Shown in pieces: positions 1 through 7,301 of a DNA stretch of 10,366 bases. The DNA is from Bacteroidetes bacterium 4572_114. GTDB taxonomy: Bacteria > Bacteroidota > Bacteroidia > Bacteroidales > 4484-276. Position 1 is the stretch's first letter, and each line of letters opens with the position of its first letter. Under the pieces are notes generated by a model. That model was not told where the DNA came from and ran no database searches. It saw only the letters and a list, made by a program, of their open reading frames with translations. Location: positions 1 to 10,366 of the forward strand of contig NIVA01000083.1 in NCBI GenBank assembly GCA_002254335.1, written 5' to 3'. The translations under genes and the position numbers were made by a program.

Positions 1-111
1 TGGGCAATTGATCGGGCTTGAATAAACAATAAATTATGTAGATGGTTTAACGATAACCAAAAATGAAACCGGCATTGCCAATGGGAGAAGTCTATCCCGC
101 ATGCGATTGTA

Positions 112-301
112 TCAGCAAACCCTGACTATACCTCTATACTGAAACACCCCCCCCGAAGCTTTACACTCATAAGTGCCATAAGTATGTTGGACACCGCAGT
201 TGATAGTATATAACTTTCCGTCATCGTAGTTGAAAGTCACATCTTGTCCGAAAAAAAGAGTTAAACCTGTATTGCCTAAATTAGTAGTAGCACCATAAAA
301 A
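112..301 (-). pseudogene. Possible remnant of a PKD-like domain downstream of the amylase
   Basis: Just after the amylase stop codon, a minus-strand frame reads like the core of an extracellular PKD-type beta-sandwich: a YDDG segment, then HTYGTYECKASGG, resembling the family pattern of a D-G turn followed by HTY and GTY. The frame has no start codon of its own outside the amylase gene and ends at a TGA at about 112-114. A run of eight C (G on the coding strand) lies inside it at 147-154, but gaining or losing one base there also leads quickly to a stop. In the next frame, 1-110 stays open to the window edge without recognisable similarity. It could be a decayed exported adhesin or T9SS protein, or chance. 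No other gene is visible in 1-301. Confidence 0.25.
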
Positions 302-3118
302 TTACTGAAGAACAATCTTATGCACCTCTGTAGAACCATCCATTGAAAGCACAACAAAATAAATACCCCCGGGGGCGGCATCACCATTTTCTTTATCTCC
401 GTTCCACATCAATGAATGATTACCATAGGACAACTCATCCGAACAAACCTGATAAATAAGCCGACCGTAGAGATCATAAATATTGAGGTTAACTGTTGCG
501 TTTTCGACAAGGTGAAAGTTCATTTTAAAATTACCGGATGATGGATTGGGATAGATAGGTTTCATTTTGGATGAAGCAACAATTTGATCGTTTACCCCCA
601 CCCCAAGTCCGGGTTCTCCAAGAAAAACATCTGTAAACAATTTGTATCCGCCGGCGTCAAGGGCGATTTGTTGATTGGTGCTACTCACATAAATTGAATC
701 TTCCGCAAAATAGTCGTACCACCAGCCGGTATGCTGGAAGGAGGGGTTGATGCTGCCGGTGTTTACATCAAAATTCCCCAGGATGGTAACATTCATGCTG
801 GTGTGGTTGAGGTGAACCTTTTTCATTGCGCCGTCCACCGATAGGGAGAAATCATCCGTACCAAAGGCTTCCTGCGTTTTACGGAGGAGGTTCAAATAGC
901 TGTAAACCGTAAACAACTGATCCCGTCTTTCATCTAATGCATAATCCCACCTGATTGGTTTTGGATCGAGCCGATGATCGTTGCCACCAATAGCCCCCGG
1001 GTAATTAATGTGGTAATCGTAGCCAAGTTCACAAAACTGCCACAACATCTTTGGCCCGGGTATGGTCAGGAAAAATGCACCTGCTAATTCCATCCGCTGC
1101 AAAGCGATTGTTGTATCAGTAATGTTGTATCCACTTGCTGAATTCCCATAATTCAAATTCTTGGCCATCAAACGTTCCTCGTCATGACTTTCCATATACC
1201 CTGTCAGGTGAGGCTCATCGTACCCCCTTAACAACCACGAAATCCAGGAAAAATCCGAATTACTGTTCCAGCCCATGGTGGCTTCATTGTAATTGAAATT
1301 CATATTGCCCCAGATGTCCATGCCATAATTGGCCAGCACTGTCTCCTCGTTATTATCTGTAAAGTGCTCCAGGATAACGTAAGCATCAGGGTTATACACC
1401 CAGATCGAATCGGCCATTCTTTTCAGGATAGCGATCCTTGCGGCATCATAATCCCAGCCATTGCCCGGTGTATTTGTAAAACCCTTGGTGAAATCGAACC
1501 GAAAACCATCAACCTTGTATTCCGACATCCAATAGCGGTTAACCCTGTCAATAAATGCTTTGGTGGCAGGGCTTTCGTGGTTGAAGTCGCTGCCCCAGGC
1601 ATAATCGGGATTGGGCGAAACCGTGTTGAACCAGGGGTTGTTAGCGGCAGGCTGGTTGTTTTGGCCATCCCAGTACATTTGTGCCAGCACACATTGGCCA
1701 TAAGCATGGTTGAGCACCATATCCAATATCACGGCAATACCGTTCGCATGGCAAATATCGATGAATGCTTTCAGGTCATCTTTAGGGCCGTAATATTTGT
1801 CGGGCGCAAAATAAAAGGATGGATTGTACCCCCAGCTTAAATTGCCTTCAAATTCATTAACCGGCATCAGCTCAATGGCCGTTACCCCAAGCCTTTTAAA
1901 GTAATTTACAGTATCCTTCATGGTATTGAAATCGTGTGCATCCGTAAAGTCGCGCATCAACAACTCGTAAACAACAAGGGTTTCGGTTGCAGGCACATCA
2001 AAATTGGGGTGTTGCCACTGATAACCGGGCTGGCCGGTTTGTAATATCGAAACAAGCCCTGTAGTTTTACCTTCCGGGTAGGGTTTCAGGTTTGGATAGG
2101 TCTCCTCCTCTATCCAGGGATCATTTAAAGGATCCAGTACTTTATCGGTGTAGGGATCGGCCACAACCAATTCTTCATCAATCAGGTATTGAAAGGCATA
2201 TTCCTCACCGGGGGTTAATCCCGAAAAGGTCACCCAGTACCTGGTATCGAAATTTTGTGGATCACCCTGGTTACGTTTCAATTTATATTCAGGCCCAACT
2301 TCCCAGTTATTAAAATCACCAAAAACATAAACCGATGATTTATAAGGCGCATGAAGCACAAGCGTAACCGTTTGGTTATCGATATAATTAATTCCATCAA
2401 CAACACCTGAAGGCATCTCTTCCACCACCGTTTCTCCCCTGACATAATAATAAACAGAGTCGGCCACCTCCCCGGTAGAATTGGTTGCAATTACTTTTAT
2501 CCAGTGTTTGGTGTCAGGATCATCTAGTACGGGATAGTTATTGGATATATAATTCCCCACAACTGATCCTAAAAATTCATTATCCACAAATAATGACATC
2601 ATCACATTGGTGCCTGATGCGGAAGCCTCAATGAAAATACCCTCATACTGATCTACAAAGTAAGGGTTAGTATTTGGTGAGGTAATGGTAACATTCAAAC
2701 CCGGTTCATAAACCGTAACAAAGATATCGGGTGATGTCTGGGTACTGCCATCAGAACTCCTGAACACAAAACACATTTCTGAAATATTATCAGATGGCAG
2801 CGCACTATAGAATTCCCGTATGGTGGGCACAATATCCAATTGATAAAGGTCGGTATCAATCCTGGTAAGCTGGGGTTGGGTGGAGTTATTTCCCCAATCC
2901 CCAATCACATTCTGCCACTGATTTCCGTCAACCGTAATCCCGGTGTGGGCATAAACATCCCCACTGTAACCCTCCAGGGGTGTGCCTTCGGTATTGAAAT
3001 AGAGGATGACGCTTTCGTCGGCATAGGGTAGGGCAGGGTTGGTATAAACTATCTGGGCCATGCCCGTTAAACCAAAAAGCACGGCAACGTTAAAAAGTAC
3101 AAATTGAATAGTTTTCAT
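302..3118 (-). CDS. T9SS-exported GH13 alpha-amylase family glycoside hydrolase
   Basis: A secreted enzyme of 938 residues expected to cleave alpha-glucosidic bonds in starch-like glucans outside the cell. Residues 1-21 form a signal peptide ending at MAQ. About 22-240 is a beta-rich region I cannot assign. About 255-345 resembles a CBM48/E-set domain (FGDFNNW). The GH13 barrel follows with all its classic regions: DMVLNH (D466, H471), GFRFD (nucleophile D542), LEH (acid/base E584) and SHDE (H645, D646). The last 85 or so residues, starting near PIYPNPSSG and ending KIVLQ, are a type A T9SS sorting domain, so the protein should cross the outer membrane and be released or anchored. The frame is open 67 codons further upstream, but that part is not protein-like and the ATG at 3118 begins the signal peptide. 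A promoter-like TACTTTTG lies about 35 nt upstream. The gene stands alone and is divergent from the next one. Substrate specificity within GH13 cannot be read. Confidence 0.93.
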   Translation of the reverse strand: MKTIQFVLFNVAVLFGLTGMAQIVYTNPALPYADESVILYFNTEGTPLEGYSGDVYAHTGITVDGNQWQNVIGDWGNNSTQPQLTRIDTDLYQLDIVPTIREFYSALPSDNISEMCFVFRSSDGSTQTSPDIFVTVYEPGLNVTITSPNTNPYFVDQYEGIFIEASASGTNVMMSLFVDNEFLGSVVGNYISNNYPVLDDPDTKHWIKVIATNSTGEVADSVYYYVRGETVVEEMPSGVVDGINYIDNQTVTLVLHAPYKSSVYVFGDFNNWEVGPEYKLKRNQGDPQNFDTRYWVTFSGLTPGEEYAFQYLIDEELVVADPYTDKVLDPLNDPWIEEETYPNLKPYPEGKTTGLVSILQTGQPGYQWQHPNFDVPATETLVVYELLMRDFTDAHDFNTMKDTVNYFKRLGVTAIELMPVNEFEGNLSWGYNPSFYFAPDKYYGPKDDLKAFIDICHANGIAVILDMVLNHAYGQCVLAQMYWDGQNNQPAANNPWFNTVSPNPDYAWGSDFNHESPATKAFIDRVNRYWMSEYKVDGFRFDFTKGFTNTPGNGWDYDAARIAILKRMADSIWVYNPDAYVILEHFTDNNEETVLANYGMDIWGNMNFNYNEATMGWNSNSDFSWISWLLRGYDEPHLTGYMESHDEERLMAKNLNYGNSASGYNITDTTIALQRMELAGAFFLTIPGPKMLWQFCELGYDYHINYPGAIGGNDHRLDPKPIRWDYALDERRDQLFTVYSYLNLLRKTQEAFGTDDFSLSVDGAMKKVHLNHTSMNVTILGNFDVNTGSINPSFQHTGWWYDYFAEDSIYVSSTNQQIALDAGGYKLFTDVFLGEPGLGVGVNDQIVASSKMKPIYPNPSSGNFKMNFHLVENATVNLNIYDLYGRLIYQVCSDELSYGNHSLMWNGDKENGDAAPGGIYFVVLSMDGSTEVHKIVLQ

Positions 3119-3152
3119 TTTCTGAAAGTTTTTATTAGCAATTAGCGCATTG

Positions 3153-3160
3153 CAAAAGTA
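3153..3160 (-). promoter_or_regulatory. Bacteroidota -7 element for the amylase gene
   Basis: The minus strand reads TACTTTTG, an exact match to the TAnnTTTG element of the Bacteroidota primary sigma factor. Transcription would start near 3146 and give a leader of about 28 nt before the ATG at 3118. I see no clear TTG at the expected -33 spacing, so this is a partial match. Confidence 0.5.
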
Positions 3161-3270
3161 ATACAATAGATGCTGTGGCTCGATTAGGAAATGGAAAAGG
3201 CTAAATGATACAATAGAATTGTTTGTCCATAAAGTCGATGATTTTCGTAATTGAAGCTCAAATATCAAAT

Positions 3271-3322
3271 ATCTAAATCCAAAACAAATCCAAAAAATAA
3301 AATCTAAAATCCAAAACAATCC
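3271..3322. repeat. A/C-rich imperfect direct repeat in the divergent intergenic region
   Basis: Two 21-nt copies of an ATCTAAATCCAAAACAAATCC-like unit lie at 3271-3291 and 3302-3322, differing by shifted A residues. The surrounding 3246-3322 consists of related ATCAAAT/ATCCAAAA words. This is low-complexity intergenic sequence with no coding potential. Apart from the amylase promoter and the half-sites at 3387-3424, I see nothing else in the 325-nt gap 3119-3443. Confidence 0.5.
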
Positions 3323-3386
3323 ACAGATAACGCTAATAGCTTCGTGTATAACTCTACGATAAGATATTGATTATTAGTTTTTTTAT

Positions 3387-3424
3387 CGGAAACAAACATC
3401 TTTTAGTTTCCGTATTTTGGAAAC
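3387..3424. promoter_or_regulatory. Putative operator: three GGAAAC/GTTTCC half-sites
   Basis: CGGAAAC at 3387-3393 is mirrored by GTTTCCG at 3406-3412 (7-bp arms, 12-nt spacer). GTTTCC at 3406-3411 is mirrored again by GGAAAC at 3419-3424 (6-bp arms, 7-nt spacer). The set ends 20 nt before the ATG of the GNAT-like gene and lies where its promoter must be. The HTH protein encoded by the second gene of the operon is the obvious candidate binder, by analogy with autoregulated toxin-antitoxin operons; that link is inferred. Confidence 0.5.
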
Positions 3425-3431
3425 ATTTTTA

Positions 3432-3439
3432 TACTTTCG
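3432..3439 (+). promoter_or_regulatory. Candidate -7 element for the GNAT/HTH operon
   Basis: TACTTTCG is close to TAnnTTTG and lies only 4 nt before the ATG at 3444, so a transcript from it would be nearly leaderless. There is no TTG at the usual -33 distance; the nearest, at 3417-3419, is only 12 nt upstream. A second weaker candidate, TATTTTG at 3413-3419, would give a leader of about 20 nt. Confidence 0.35.
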
Positions 3440-3443
3440 CCGT

Positions 3444-3911
3444 ATGATAATTTTAAACACTGAAACAGGACAAAGCCATCAGGTAAAAATTGAAGCTGTT
3501 GTAAGTGGTGATTTTAAAAAAATAACAAAAAGAAGGTACTTTTTTGATTGGAAAGAAGAAAAAGACCAAGAGCTTTATAAATTAAGAATAGTTGGAACAA
3601 GCGATATACTCGGACTTGTTTCGTGCGAACGAATACCTGAGGAATGGAGGGTTCATATACGGCTACTTACTGTTTCTCACGAGAACAAAGGAATTGATAA
3701 GAAATATGAAAACATTGCCGGGGACTTGATTACATTTATATCAAAAATTGCTGTGAGGGAATACGCTGAACTCGCCTGCGTGTCATTGAAACCAAAAGGG
3801 GTAACCGCCCAGCATTATATAGACAAATATGATATGAATATAACAGGTGCGACCTTAAGCATTGAGATAATAGAAATATTGAATTTAATAAAAACGTACG
3901 ACCATGATTAA
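3444..3911 (+). CDS. GNAT-like N-acetyltransferase-fold protein, possible toxin partner
   Basis: A small protein of 155 residues. From residue 45 onward the layout fits a GNAT fold: strand (YKLRIVG), strand (ILGLVSCERI), strand (WRVHIRLLTVS at 68-78), a loop at about 79-90, then helix IAGDLITFISKIA at 91-103. Strand LACVSLKPK (110-118) and helix AQHYIDKYDM (122-131) follow, ending in GATLSI. The canonical acetyl-CoA loop (Q/R-x-x-G-x-G/A) is not clean; KKYENIAGD sits in its place, as I recall for short Bacteroidota proteins of this type. The ATG at 3444 is chosen because the frame upstream opens only with TTG and runs through a promoter-like element. The stop overlaps the next gene by 8 nt, so the two are surely co-transcribed and probably translationally coupled. 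It could be a GNAT toxin that modifies tRNA or protein, or an unrelated regulatory acetyltransferase; the substrate is unknown. Confidence 0.7.
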   Translation: MIILNTETGQSHQVKIEAVVSGDFKKITKRRYFFDWKEEKDQELYKLRIVGTSDILGLVSCERIPEEWRVHIRLLTVSHENKGIDKKYENIAGDLITFISKIAVREYAELACVSLKPKGVTAQHYIDKYDMNITGATLSIEIIEILNLIKTYDHD

Positions 3912-4443
3912 AAAGAAAAGAAGTTTTAAGGTGAAGGAGGGTGCCGAGTATGGGGTAGATTCAAGATACTCTTCAAAAAAAGAGAGACAAGCTGACGGTA
4001 AAGCATTGATGGAAGATAGATTGCAGAGAATGAAAAATGTTTCTACCGATCAAATTATCCGGGCCAGATTATTACAATTGAAGATTAAAATGGAAGAATA
4101 TATTCAGGCGCCTGTATATAAGAACCATAATTTTTTTACCGAATTCTTATCTTCATATATTGACACTGTCTATAGTAAAAGGAGCAACTTTGCTAAAGAC
4201 ATAGATATTACGCCTGTACGACTGAGCCAGGTCTTGAATAACCATAGGGAACCTAAGGAAGAATTCATGCTGAGACTTATGATACATTCTGAAAAAACGT
4301 ATGAAAATGTATGTCAATTTCAGAAAAAGACCTGGTACCAGGTTTATTATCATGAAAAAATATGTGATACTATGTCTAGTCAGGAAGAATGGAGGCCTAA
4401 TGTTGAAAAGCATGTCAATATAAGAAAACTAATCAAGGCTTAA
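3904..4443 (+). CDS. HigA/XRE-like helix-turn-helix protein, possible antitoxin
   Basis: A protein of 179 residues whose start ATG overlaps the end of the upstream GNAT-like gene. Residues 1-65 are highly charged and lysine-rich and probably helical or flexible. Residues 75-92 form a helix, and about 94-145 form a helix-turn-helix of the HigA/XRE type: FAKDIDITPVRLSQVLNNHRE followed by a helix, then VCQFQKKTWYQVYY, which corresponds to the 'LQ' tail helix of HigA-like antitoxins. The likely role is DNA binding at the GGAAAC/GTTTCC sites upstream of the operon and neutralisation of its partner; both are inferred from layout. The order (possible toxin first, HTH second) resembles higBA, but the partner does not look like RelE/HigB. 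The long charged N-terminus is unusual for a plain antitoxin. A stand-alone regulator remains possible. Confidence 0.7.
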   Translation: MIKKKRSFKVKEGAEYGVDSRYSSKKERQADGKALMEDRLQRMKNVSTDQIIRARLLQLKIKMEEYIQAPVYKNHNFFTEFLSSYIDTVYSKRSNFAKDIDITPVRLSQVLNNHREPKEEFMLRLMIHSEKTYENVCQFQKKTWYQVYYHEKICDTMSSQEEWRPNVEKHVNIRKLIKA

Positions 4444-4500
4444 AACAATAACAACAAACCAAATAAGAAATATGTTTAAGCTGGTAAAGCAATGAAAGCC

Positions 4501-4528
4501 TTCGAGATTTAAATAATTCATAACTTGC
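4501..4528 (+). promoter_or_regulatory. Weak promoter candidate for the DUF4421-like gene
   Basis: TAACTTGC at 4521-4528 is a near match to TAnnTTTG, with a TTC 17 nt upstream at 4501-4503 where TTG would be expected. It lies about 20 nt before the ATG at 4549. Both boxes are imperfect. The rest of the 105-nt gap after the HTH gene shows nothing. Confidence 0.3.
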
Positions 4529-4548
4529 GCCCCATTTATCATCATCCT

Positions 4549-5592
4549 ATGAAACAATATTTCAAAACAGTAATTATTATCATTAGCTTCATCATATTGT
4601 GCCTGGCAGGAATAGGTGCCAAAGCCCAGCTTGCCGATAGTTTAATGAAAAAGGTGGAGGACTTGGGGGATTATCTGTTATACCGCAATCACGATACCAC
4701 CTACATCAGCAATTATGGGGATGAAGTTGCCGTAAAATTGCTTGCCTTAAATAAATACAATTATTTCAGGATCAGGGACAGGATCAACAAGAGCCGCATA
4801 AGATACAGGCCGGCCCGGGATTTGTACATGGGTATTGGGCTTTCATATAAATTGTTTGCTTTTAACTTAACCTTTAATACCGGTCTGCGAAATAAATCAG
4901 ATTTTGAAGACACCAAATCACTCGATTTTCAGGGGAGTATGTTTACCAGCAAACACTTCATTTCGGCAACACTTCAATATTACCAGGCATATAAACTGGC
5001 AAATATTTCAGGAACTGATGTTCCGATAAACCCGGGGTCTGAAAGAAGGGAGGATATACGTACAATTACTTTTGGGCTTCAGTATATGTATGCCTTTAAC
5101 TACACGAAATTTTCGCTAAAGGCCCCATTCGTTTTCAATGAAATGCAGCGCAAAAGCGCGGGTAGCACTATCCTGGGCGCCAGCTTCAACATATTTATTA
5201 TGAATGCCGATTCTTCAATAGTACCTCCTGAAGTTGCACCATTCTTTCACCCCGACCTTCATCTTCGGGATCTCAATGTTTTGAGTGCAGCTGTAAACTT
5301 TGGTTATATGTACACCTTCGTATATAAGAAACATTTCTTTCTTACCCTCAGTTTAGTCCCGGGTATTAATATCAACTTTGGCGACTACTTTGCAGGCTTA
5401 AGAAACGAGATAAACCTCAATGCTCATTTTAGGCTGAACTCCTTGAATGCCATCGGGTATAATGGCCGGAAGTTTTTTGCCGGGTTGAATTTTTTATCTG
5501 ATTCATATTTTTCAAGGATTAAAAAAAAACTTACTGCTGAAATTGGCCGTGGAAAAATCATCATTTTTGCAGGATACAGGTTTGGGAAGTAG
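4549..5592 (+). CDS. DUF4421-like exported protein, probable outer-membrane beta-barrel
   Basis: A protein of 347 residues. Residues 1-27 are a signal peptide (MKQYFK, a run of I/F/L, then AKAQ), so the protein is exported. The mature part has a DTTYISNYGDE segment followed by alternating aromatic/hydrophobic strands (MGIGLSYKLFAFNLTFNTG; LQYMYAFNYTKFSLKAPFVF; FGYMYTFVYKKHFFLTLSLVPG) and ends in an aromatic-rich strand (IIIFAGYRFGK). The pattern and length fit my memory of DUF4421, a Bacteroidota family of unknown function. The barrel is inferred from strand periodicity. The frame opens earlier at a TTG, but the ATG at 4549 is right because the signal peptide begins there. There is no tight coupling to its neighbours and no terminator visible right after it. 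Confidence 0.75.
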   Translation: MKQYFKTVIIIISFIILCLAGIGAKAQLADSLMKKVEDLGDYLLYRNHDTTYISNYGDEVAVKLLALNKYNYFRIRDRINKSRIRYRPARDLYMGIGLSYKLFAFNLTFNTGLRNKSDFEDTKSLDFQGSMFTSKHFISATLQYYQAYKLANISGTDVPINPGSERREDIRTITFGLQYMYAFNYTKFSLKAPFVFNEMQRKSAGSTILGASFNIFIMNADSSIVPPEVAPFFHPDLHLRDLNVLSAAVNFGYMYTFVYKKHFFLTLSLVPGININFGDYFAGLRNEINLNAHFRLNSLNAIGYNGRKFFAGLNFLSDSYFSRIKKKLTAEIGRGKIIIFAGYRFGK

Positions 5593-5669
5593 CATGAGGT
5601 GCACAAATGAAGAAATTTCATGATTGGACTCACGTATCTTAACAATAGAACCCTATTGCAAAATAATAC

Positions 5670-5677
5670 TACTTTTG
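5670..5677 (+). promoter_or_regulatory. -7 element for the 85-residue hypothetical gene
   Basis: TACTTTTG matches TAnnTTTG exactly and is followed by CGCGC. Transcription would start near 5684, about 29 nt before the ATG at 5713. A TTG at 5656-5658 is too close (11 nt) to be a normal -33 box. Confidence 0.5.
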
Positions 5678-5712
5678 CGCGCTTAAATTTTCAACCATTT
5701 AAATTAGAAGAC

Positions 5713-5970
5713 ATGACAAACACAGAAAAATTTAGAAATGCATGCGAAGCAGCCAGCCAGGCATTCGCAAAACTCAACAAAGAAGAATACGCTGATTTAC
5801 AATCGAAACTGGAATACTGTATTGGAAGTTTTGATTTTGATAATAACCCTTCAGGATTGATAGAATACGGTAAAATCGCGTTACAGGAATTGAAGGCTTT
5901 TAAGGCAAAGAACCCAAGGAAAGTAAATAAAAAAATTATTGCAGACCTTGAGAAGAACCTTCAAAATTAA
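5713..5970 (+). CDS. Small hypothetical protein (85 aa)
   Basis: A soluble, probably all-helical protein with no signal peptide, membrane segment or catalytic motif that I can see. It has an N-terminal helix (NTEKFRNACEAASQAFAKL), a conserved-looking middle (EEYADLQSKLEYCIGSFDFD, then NPSGLIEYGKIALQEL) and a lysine-rich end (KNPRKVNKKIIADLEKNL). I believe similar short proteins occur across Bacteroidota, but I do not know a function. The ATG at 5713 is preferred over the GTG/ATG-type openings further up because it starts right after a good -7 element, and the upstream residues would be untranscribed. A strong terminator follows 20 nt after the stop, making this a one-gene transcription unit. 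Confidence 0.75.
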   Translation: MTNTEKFRNACEAASQAFAKLNKEEYADLQSKLEYCIGSFDFDNNPSGLIEYGKIALQELKAFKAKNPRKVNKKIIADLEKNLQN

Positions 5971-5989
5971 GTTTTCGCCAATTTGATTT

Positions 5990-6023
5990 AAAAGCTGCAT
6001 GATTAATTTGTGCAGCTTTTTTT
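5990..6023 (+). terminator. Rho-independent terminator after the 85-aa gene
   Basis: AAAAGCTGCA (5990-5999) pairs perfectly with TGCAGCTTTT (6011-6020) across an 11-nt loop, and the T run continues to 6023. It ends transcription of the small gene just upstream of the acyltransferase. Confidence 0.85.
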
Positions 6024-6082
6024 CTGCATTGATTTGTTAACTTCGCGCCAATTTTTTTAAGATGCCCCATTAACACCTTCAA

Positions 6083-7156
6083 ATGAAATATATTAAACAG
6101 ATTGACGGACTGAGGTTTGTCGCCATATTTCTTGTATTGATCGCACACTGGCTTTCACCAACTTTCGAGAGTGCCTGGCTGAAAAACATTGATTTTGGTA
6201 CTGGCGTGACCTTTTTTTTTGTAATAAGCGGCTTTCTGATTACAAAAATACTGATCGATTTTAAGCAAAAAAACCAGCATGAAGAAGGGCGTGGCAACTG
6301 GCATTCCATCAAATCCTTTTACATAAGGCGGACACTTAGGATTTTCCCGATATATTACATCACTATCTTTTTTCTTCTCGCCATTGGGTTTCAAAACGTT
6401 AAGGAGCTTTTCCCCTGGCTCGTAACATATACTCTTAACATCCAAATTGCAATAACAAACGATTTCCCCGGGAGTTTCACCCATTTCTGGTCACTTGCCG
6501 TTGAAGAGCAGTTTTATGTTTTTTGGGCATTTTTCATTGTTTTTCTACCAAATAAATATCTTAAAGGGTTAATTTTCAGTAGTATTTTAATTTCTATCGG
6601 GCTTCACTTTTACCTGACTTATTTTACACCTTACTGGGCGGCATCCAACGGGCTGGTCATTACAAATATGCACAGCCTGGGCCTGGGGGCGCTTATCGCC
6701 TACGATAAAGCATTCGGGAATCATTTTTCAAAGCATATCAAAACTTTCAAATACGCCCTGTATGCATTGCTGGTGGTTTATGCCGTCGTTTATGTTTATC
6801 CCCATTCGGGCTTGTTTTTCCAAAAACTCAAACACACTTCCGACACCTATTTATCTTTTGTATATTTTGCTATTGTGGTTATTGCTTCCAACAATGCCTT
6901 CACCTGTGGCACAAAAAAATTCCTCGAAAACCCTATTGTGCTTTATATCGGTAAAATCAGCTATGGGCTATATATTTTCCACCTGTTCATGAACCCGCTC
7001 TACTTTGGCTTTATCGGCTATCATATTCATTTGCCCGTAAATTCCAATTTTGGATATTTCATTTTGTTCTTCTTTATCAACCTTGCCCTTGCCAGTGCTT
7101 CCTGGTTCCTCATCGAAAAACCAATCATTGGGTTGAAAAAACATTTTAAGTATTAA
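6083..7156 (+). CDS. Acyltransferase 3 (AT3) family membrane protein
   Basis: An integral inner-membrane protein of 357 residues with about ten hydrophobic segments, expected to move an acyl group (often acetyl) onto a sugar of a surface glycan, lipid or exported molecule. The family signatures are present: QIDGLRFVAIFLVLIAHW at 6-23 carries the R-x10-H motif (R11, H22) known to be needed for activity in AT3 proteins. GVTFFFVISGFLI follows, then SFYIRRTLRIFP with R82-R83, and FWSLAVEEQFY (W136 to Y145). The C-terminus ends with a typical FLIEKP segment. There is no SGNH domain fused, so it is the plain AT3 form. The acceptor cannot be told because no glycan biosynthesis genes adjoin it. A partial -7 element (TAACTTCG at 6038-6045) lies between the upstream terminator and the ATG at 6083, suggesting separate transcription. 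Confidence 0.92.
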   Translation: MKYIKQIDGLRFVAIFLVLIAHWLSPTFESAWLKNIDFGTGVTFFFVISGFLITKILIDFKQKNQHEEGRGNWHSIKSFYIRRTLRIFPIYYITIFFLLAIGFQNVKELFPWLVTYTLNIQIAITNDFPGSFTHFWSLAVEEQFYVFWAFFIVFLPNKYLKGLIFSSILISIGLHFYLTYFTPYWAASNGLVITNMHSLGLGALIAYDKAFGNHFSKHIKTFKYALYALLVVYAVVYVYPHSGLFFQKLKHTSDTYLSFVYFAIVVIASNNAFTCGTKKFLENPIVLYIGKISYGLYIFHLFMNPLYFGFIGYHIHLPVNSNFGYFILFFFINLALASASWFLIEKPIIGLKKHFKY

Positions 7157-7301
7157 CCGGGTTTACAGGCATTTCAACAAGCTACCACTCCAATCCTTGC
7201 CGCTTCGTCACATGCTCAACATGGTGTGGTCATAACCTGGCTTATGTTTTTAAATGTCAAATATTATTTTGTCCATGTAACTCCTAAGGTTATTAATGGT
7301 T

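Noticed and set aside
1364..1840. 158-codon open frame antisense to the amylase
   Set aside because: It lies fully inside the GH13 catalytic barrel on the opposite strand and has no domain or promoter.
3119..3319. N-terminal extension of the amylase frame by 67 codons
   Set aside because: The extension is rich in F/I/L/W without protein character, crosses the -7 element, and the ATG at 3118 starts a normal signal peptide.
3246..3322. CRISPR-like array in the A/C-rich repeats
   Set aside because: Only two imperfect copies with a 10-nt gap, low complexity and no cas genes nearby.
3444..3911. HigB/RelE-type toxin identity for the first gene of the operon
   Set aside because: The strand and helix layout, with VSLKPK and HYIDKYDM, fits GNAT rather than the short RelE fold, although gene order resembles higBA.
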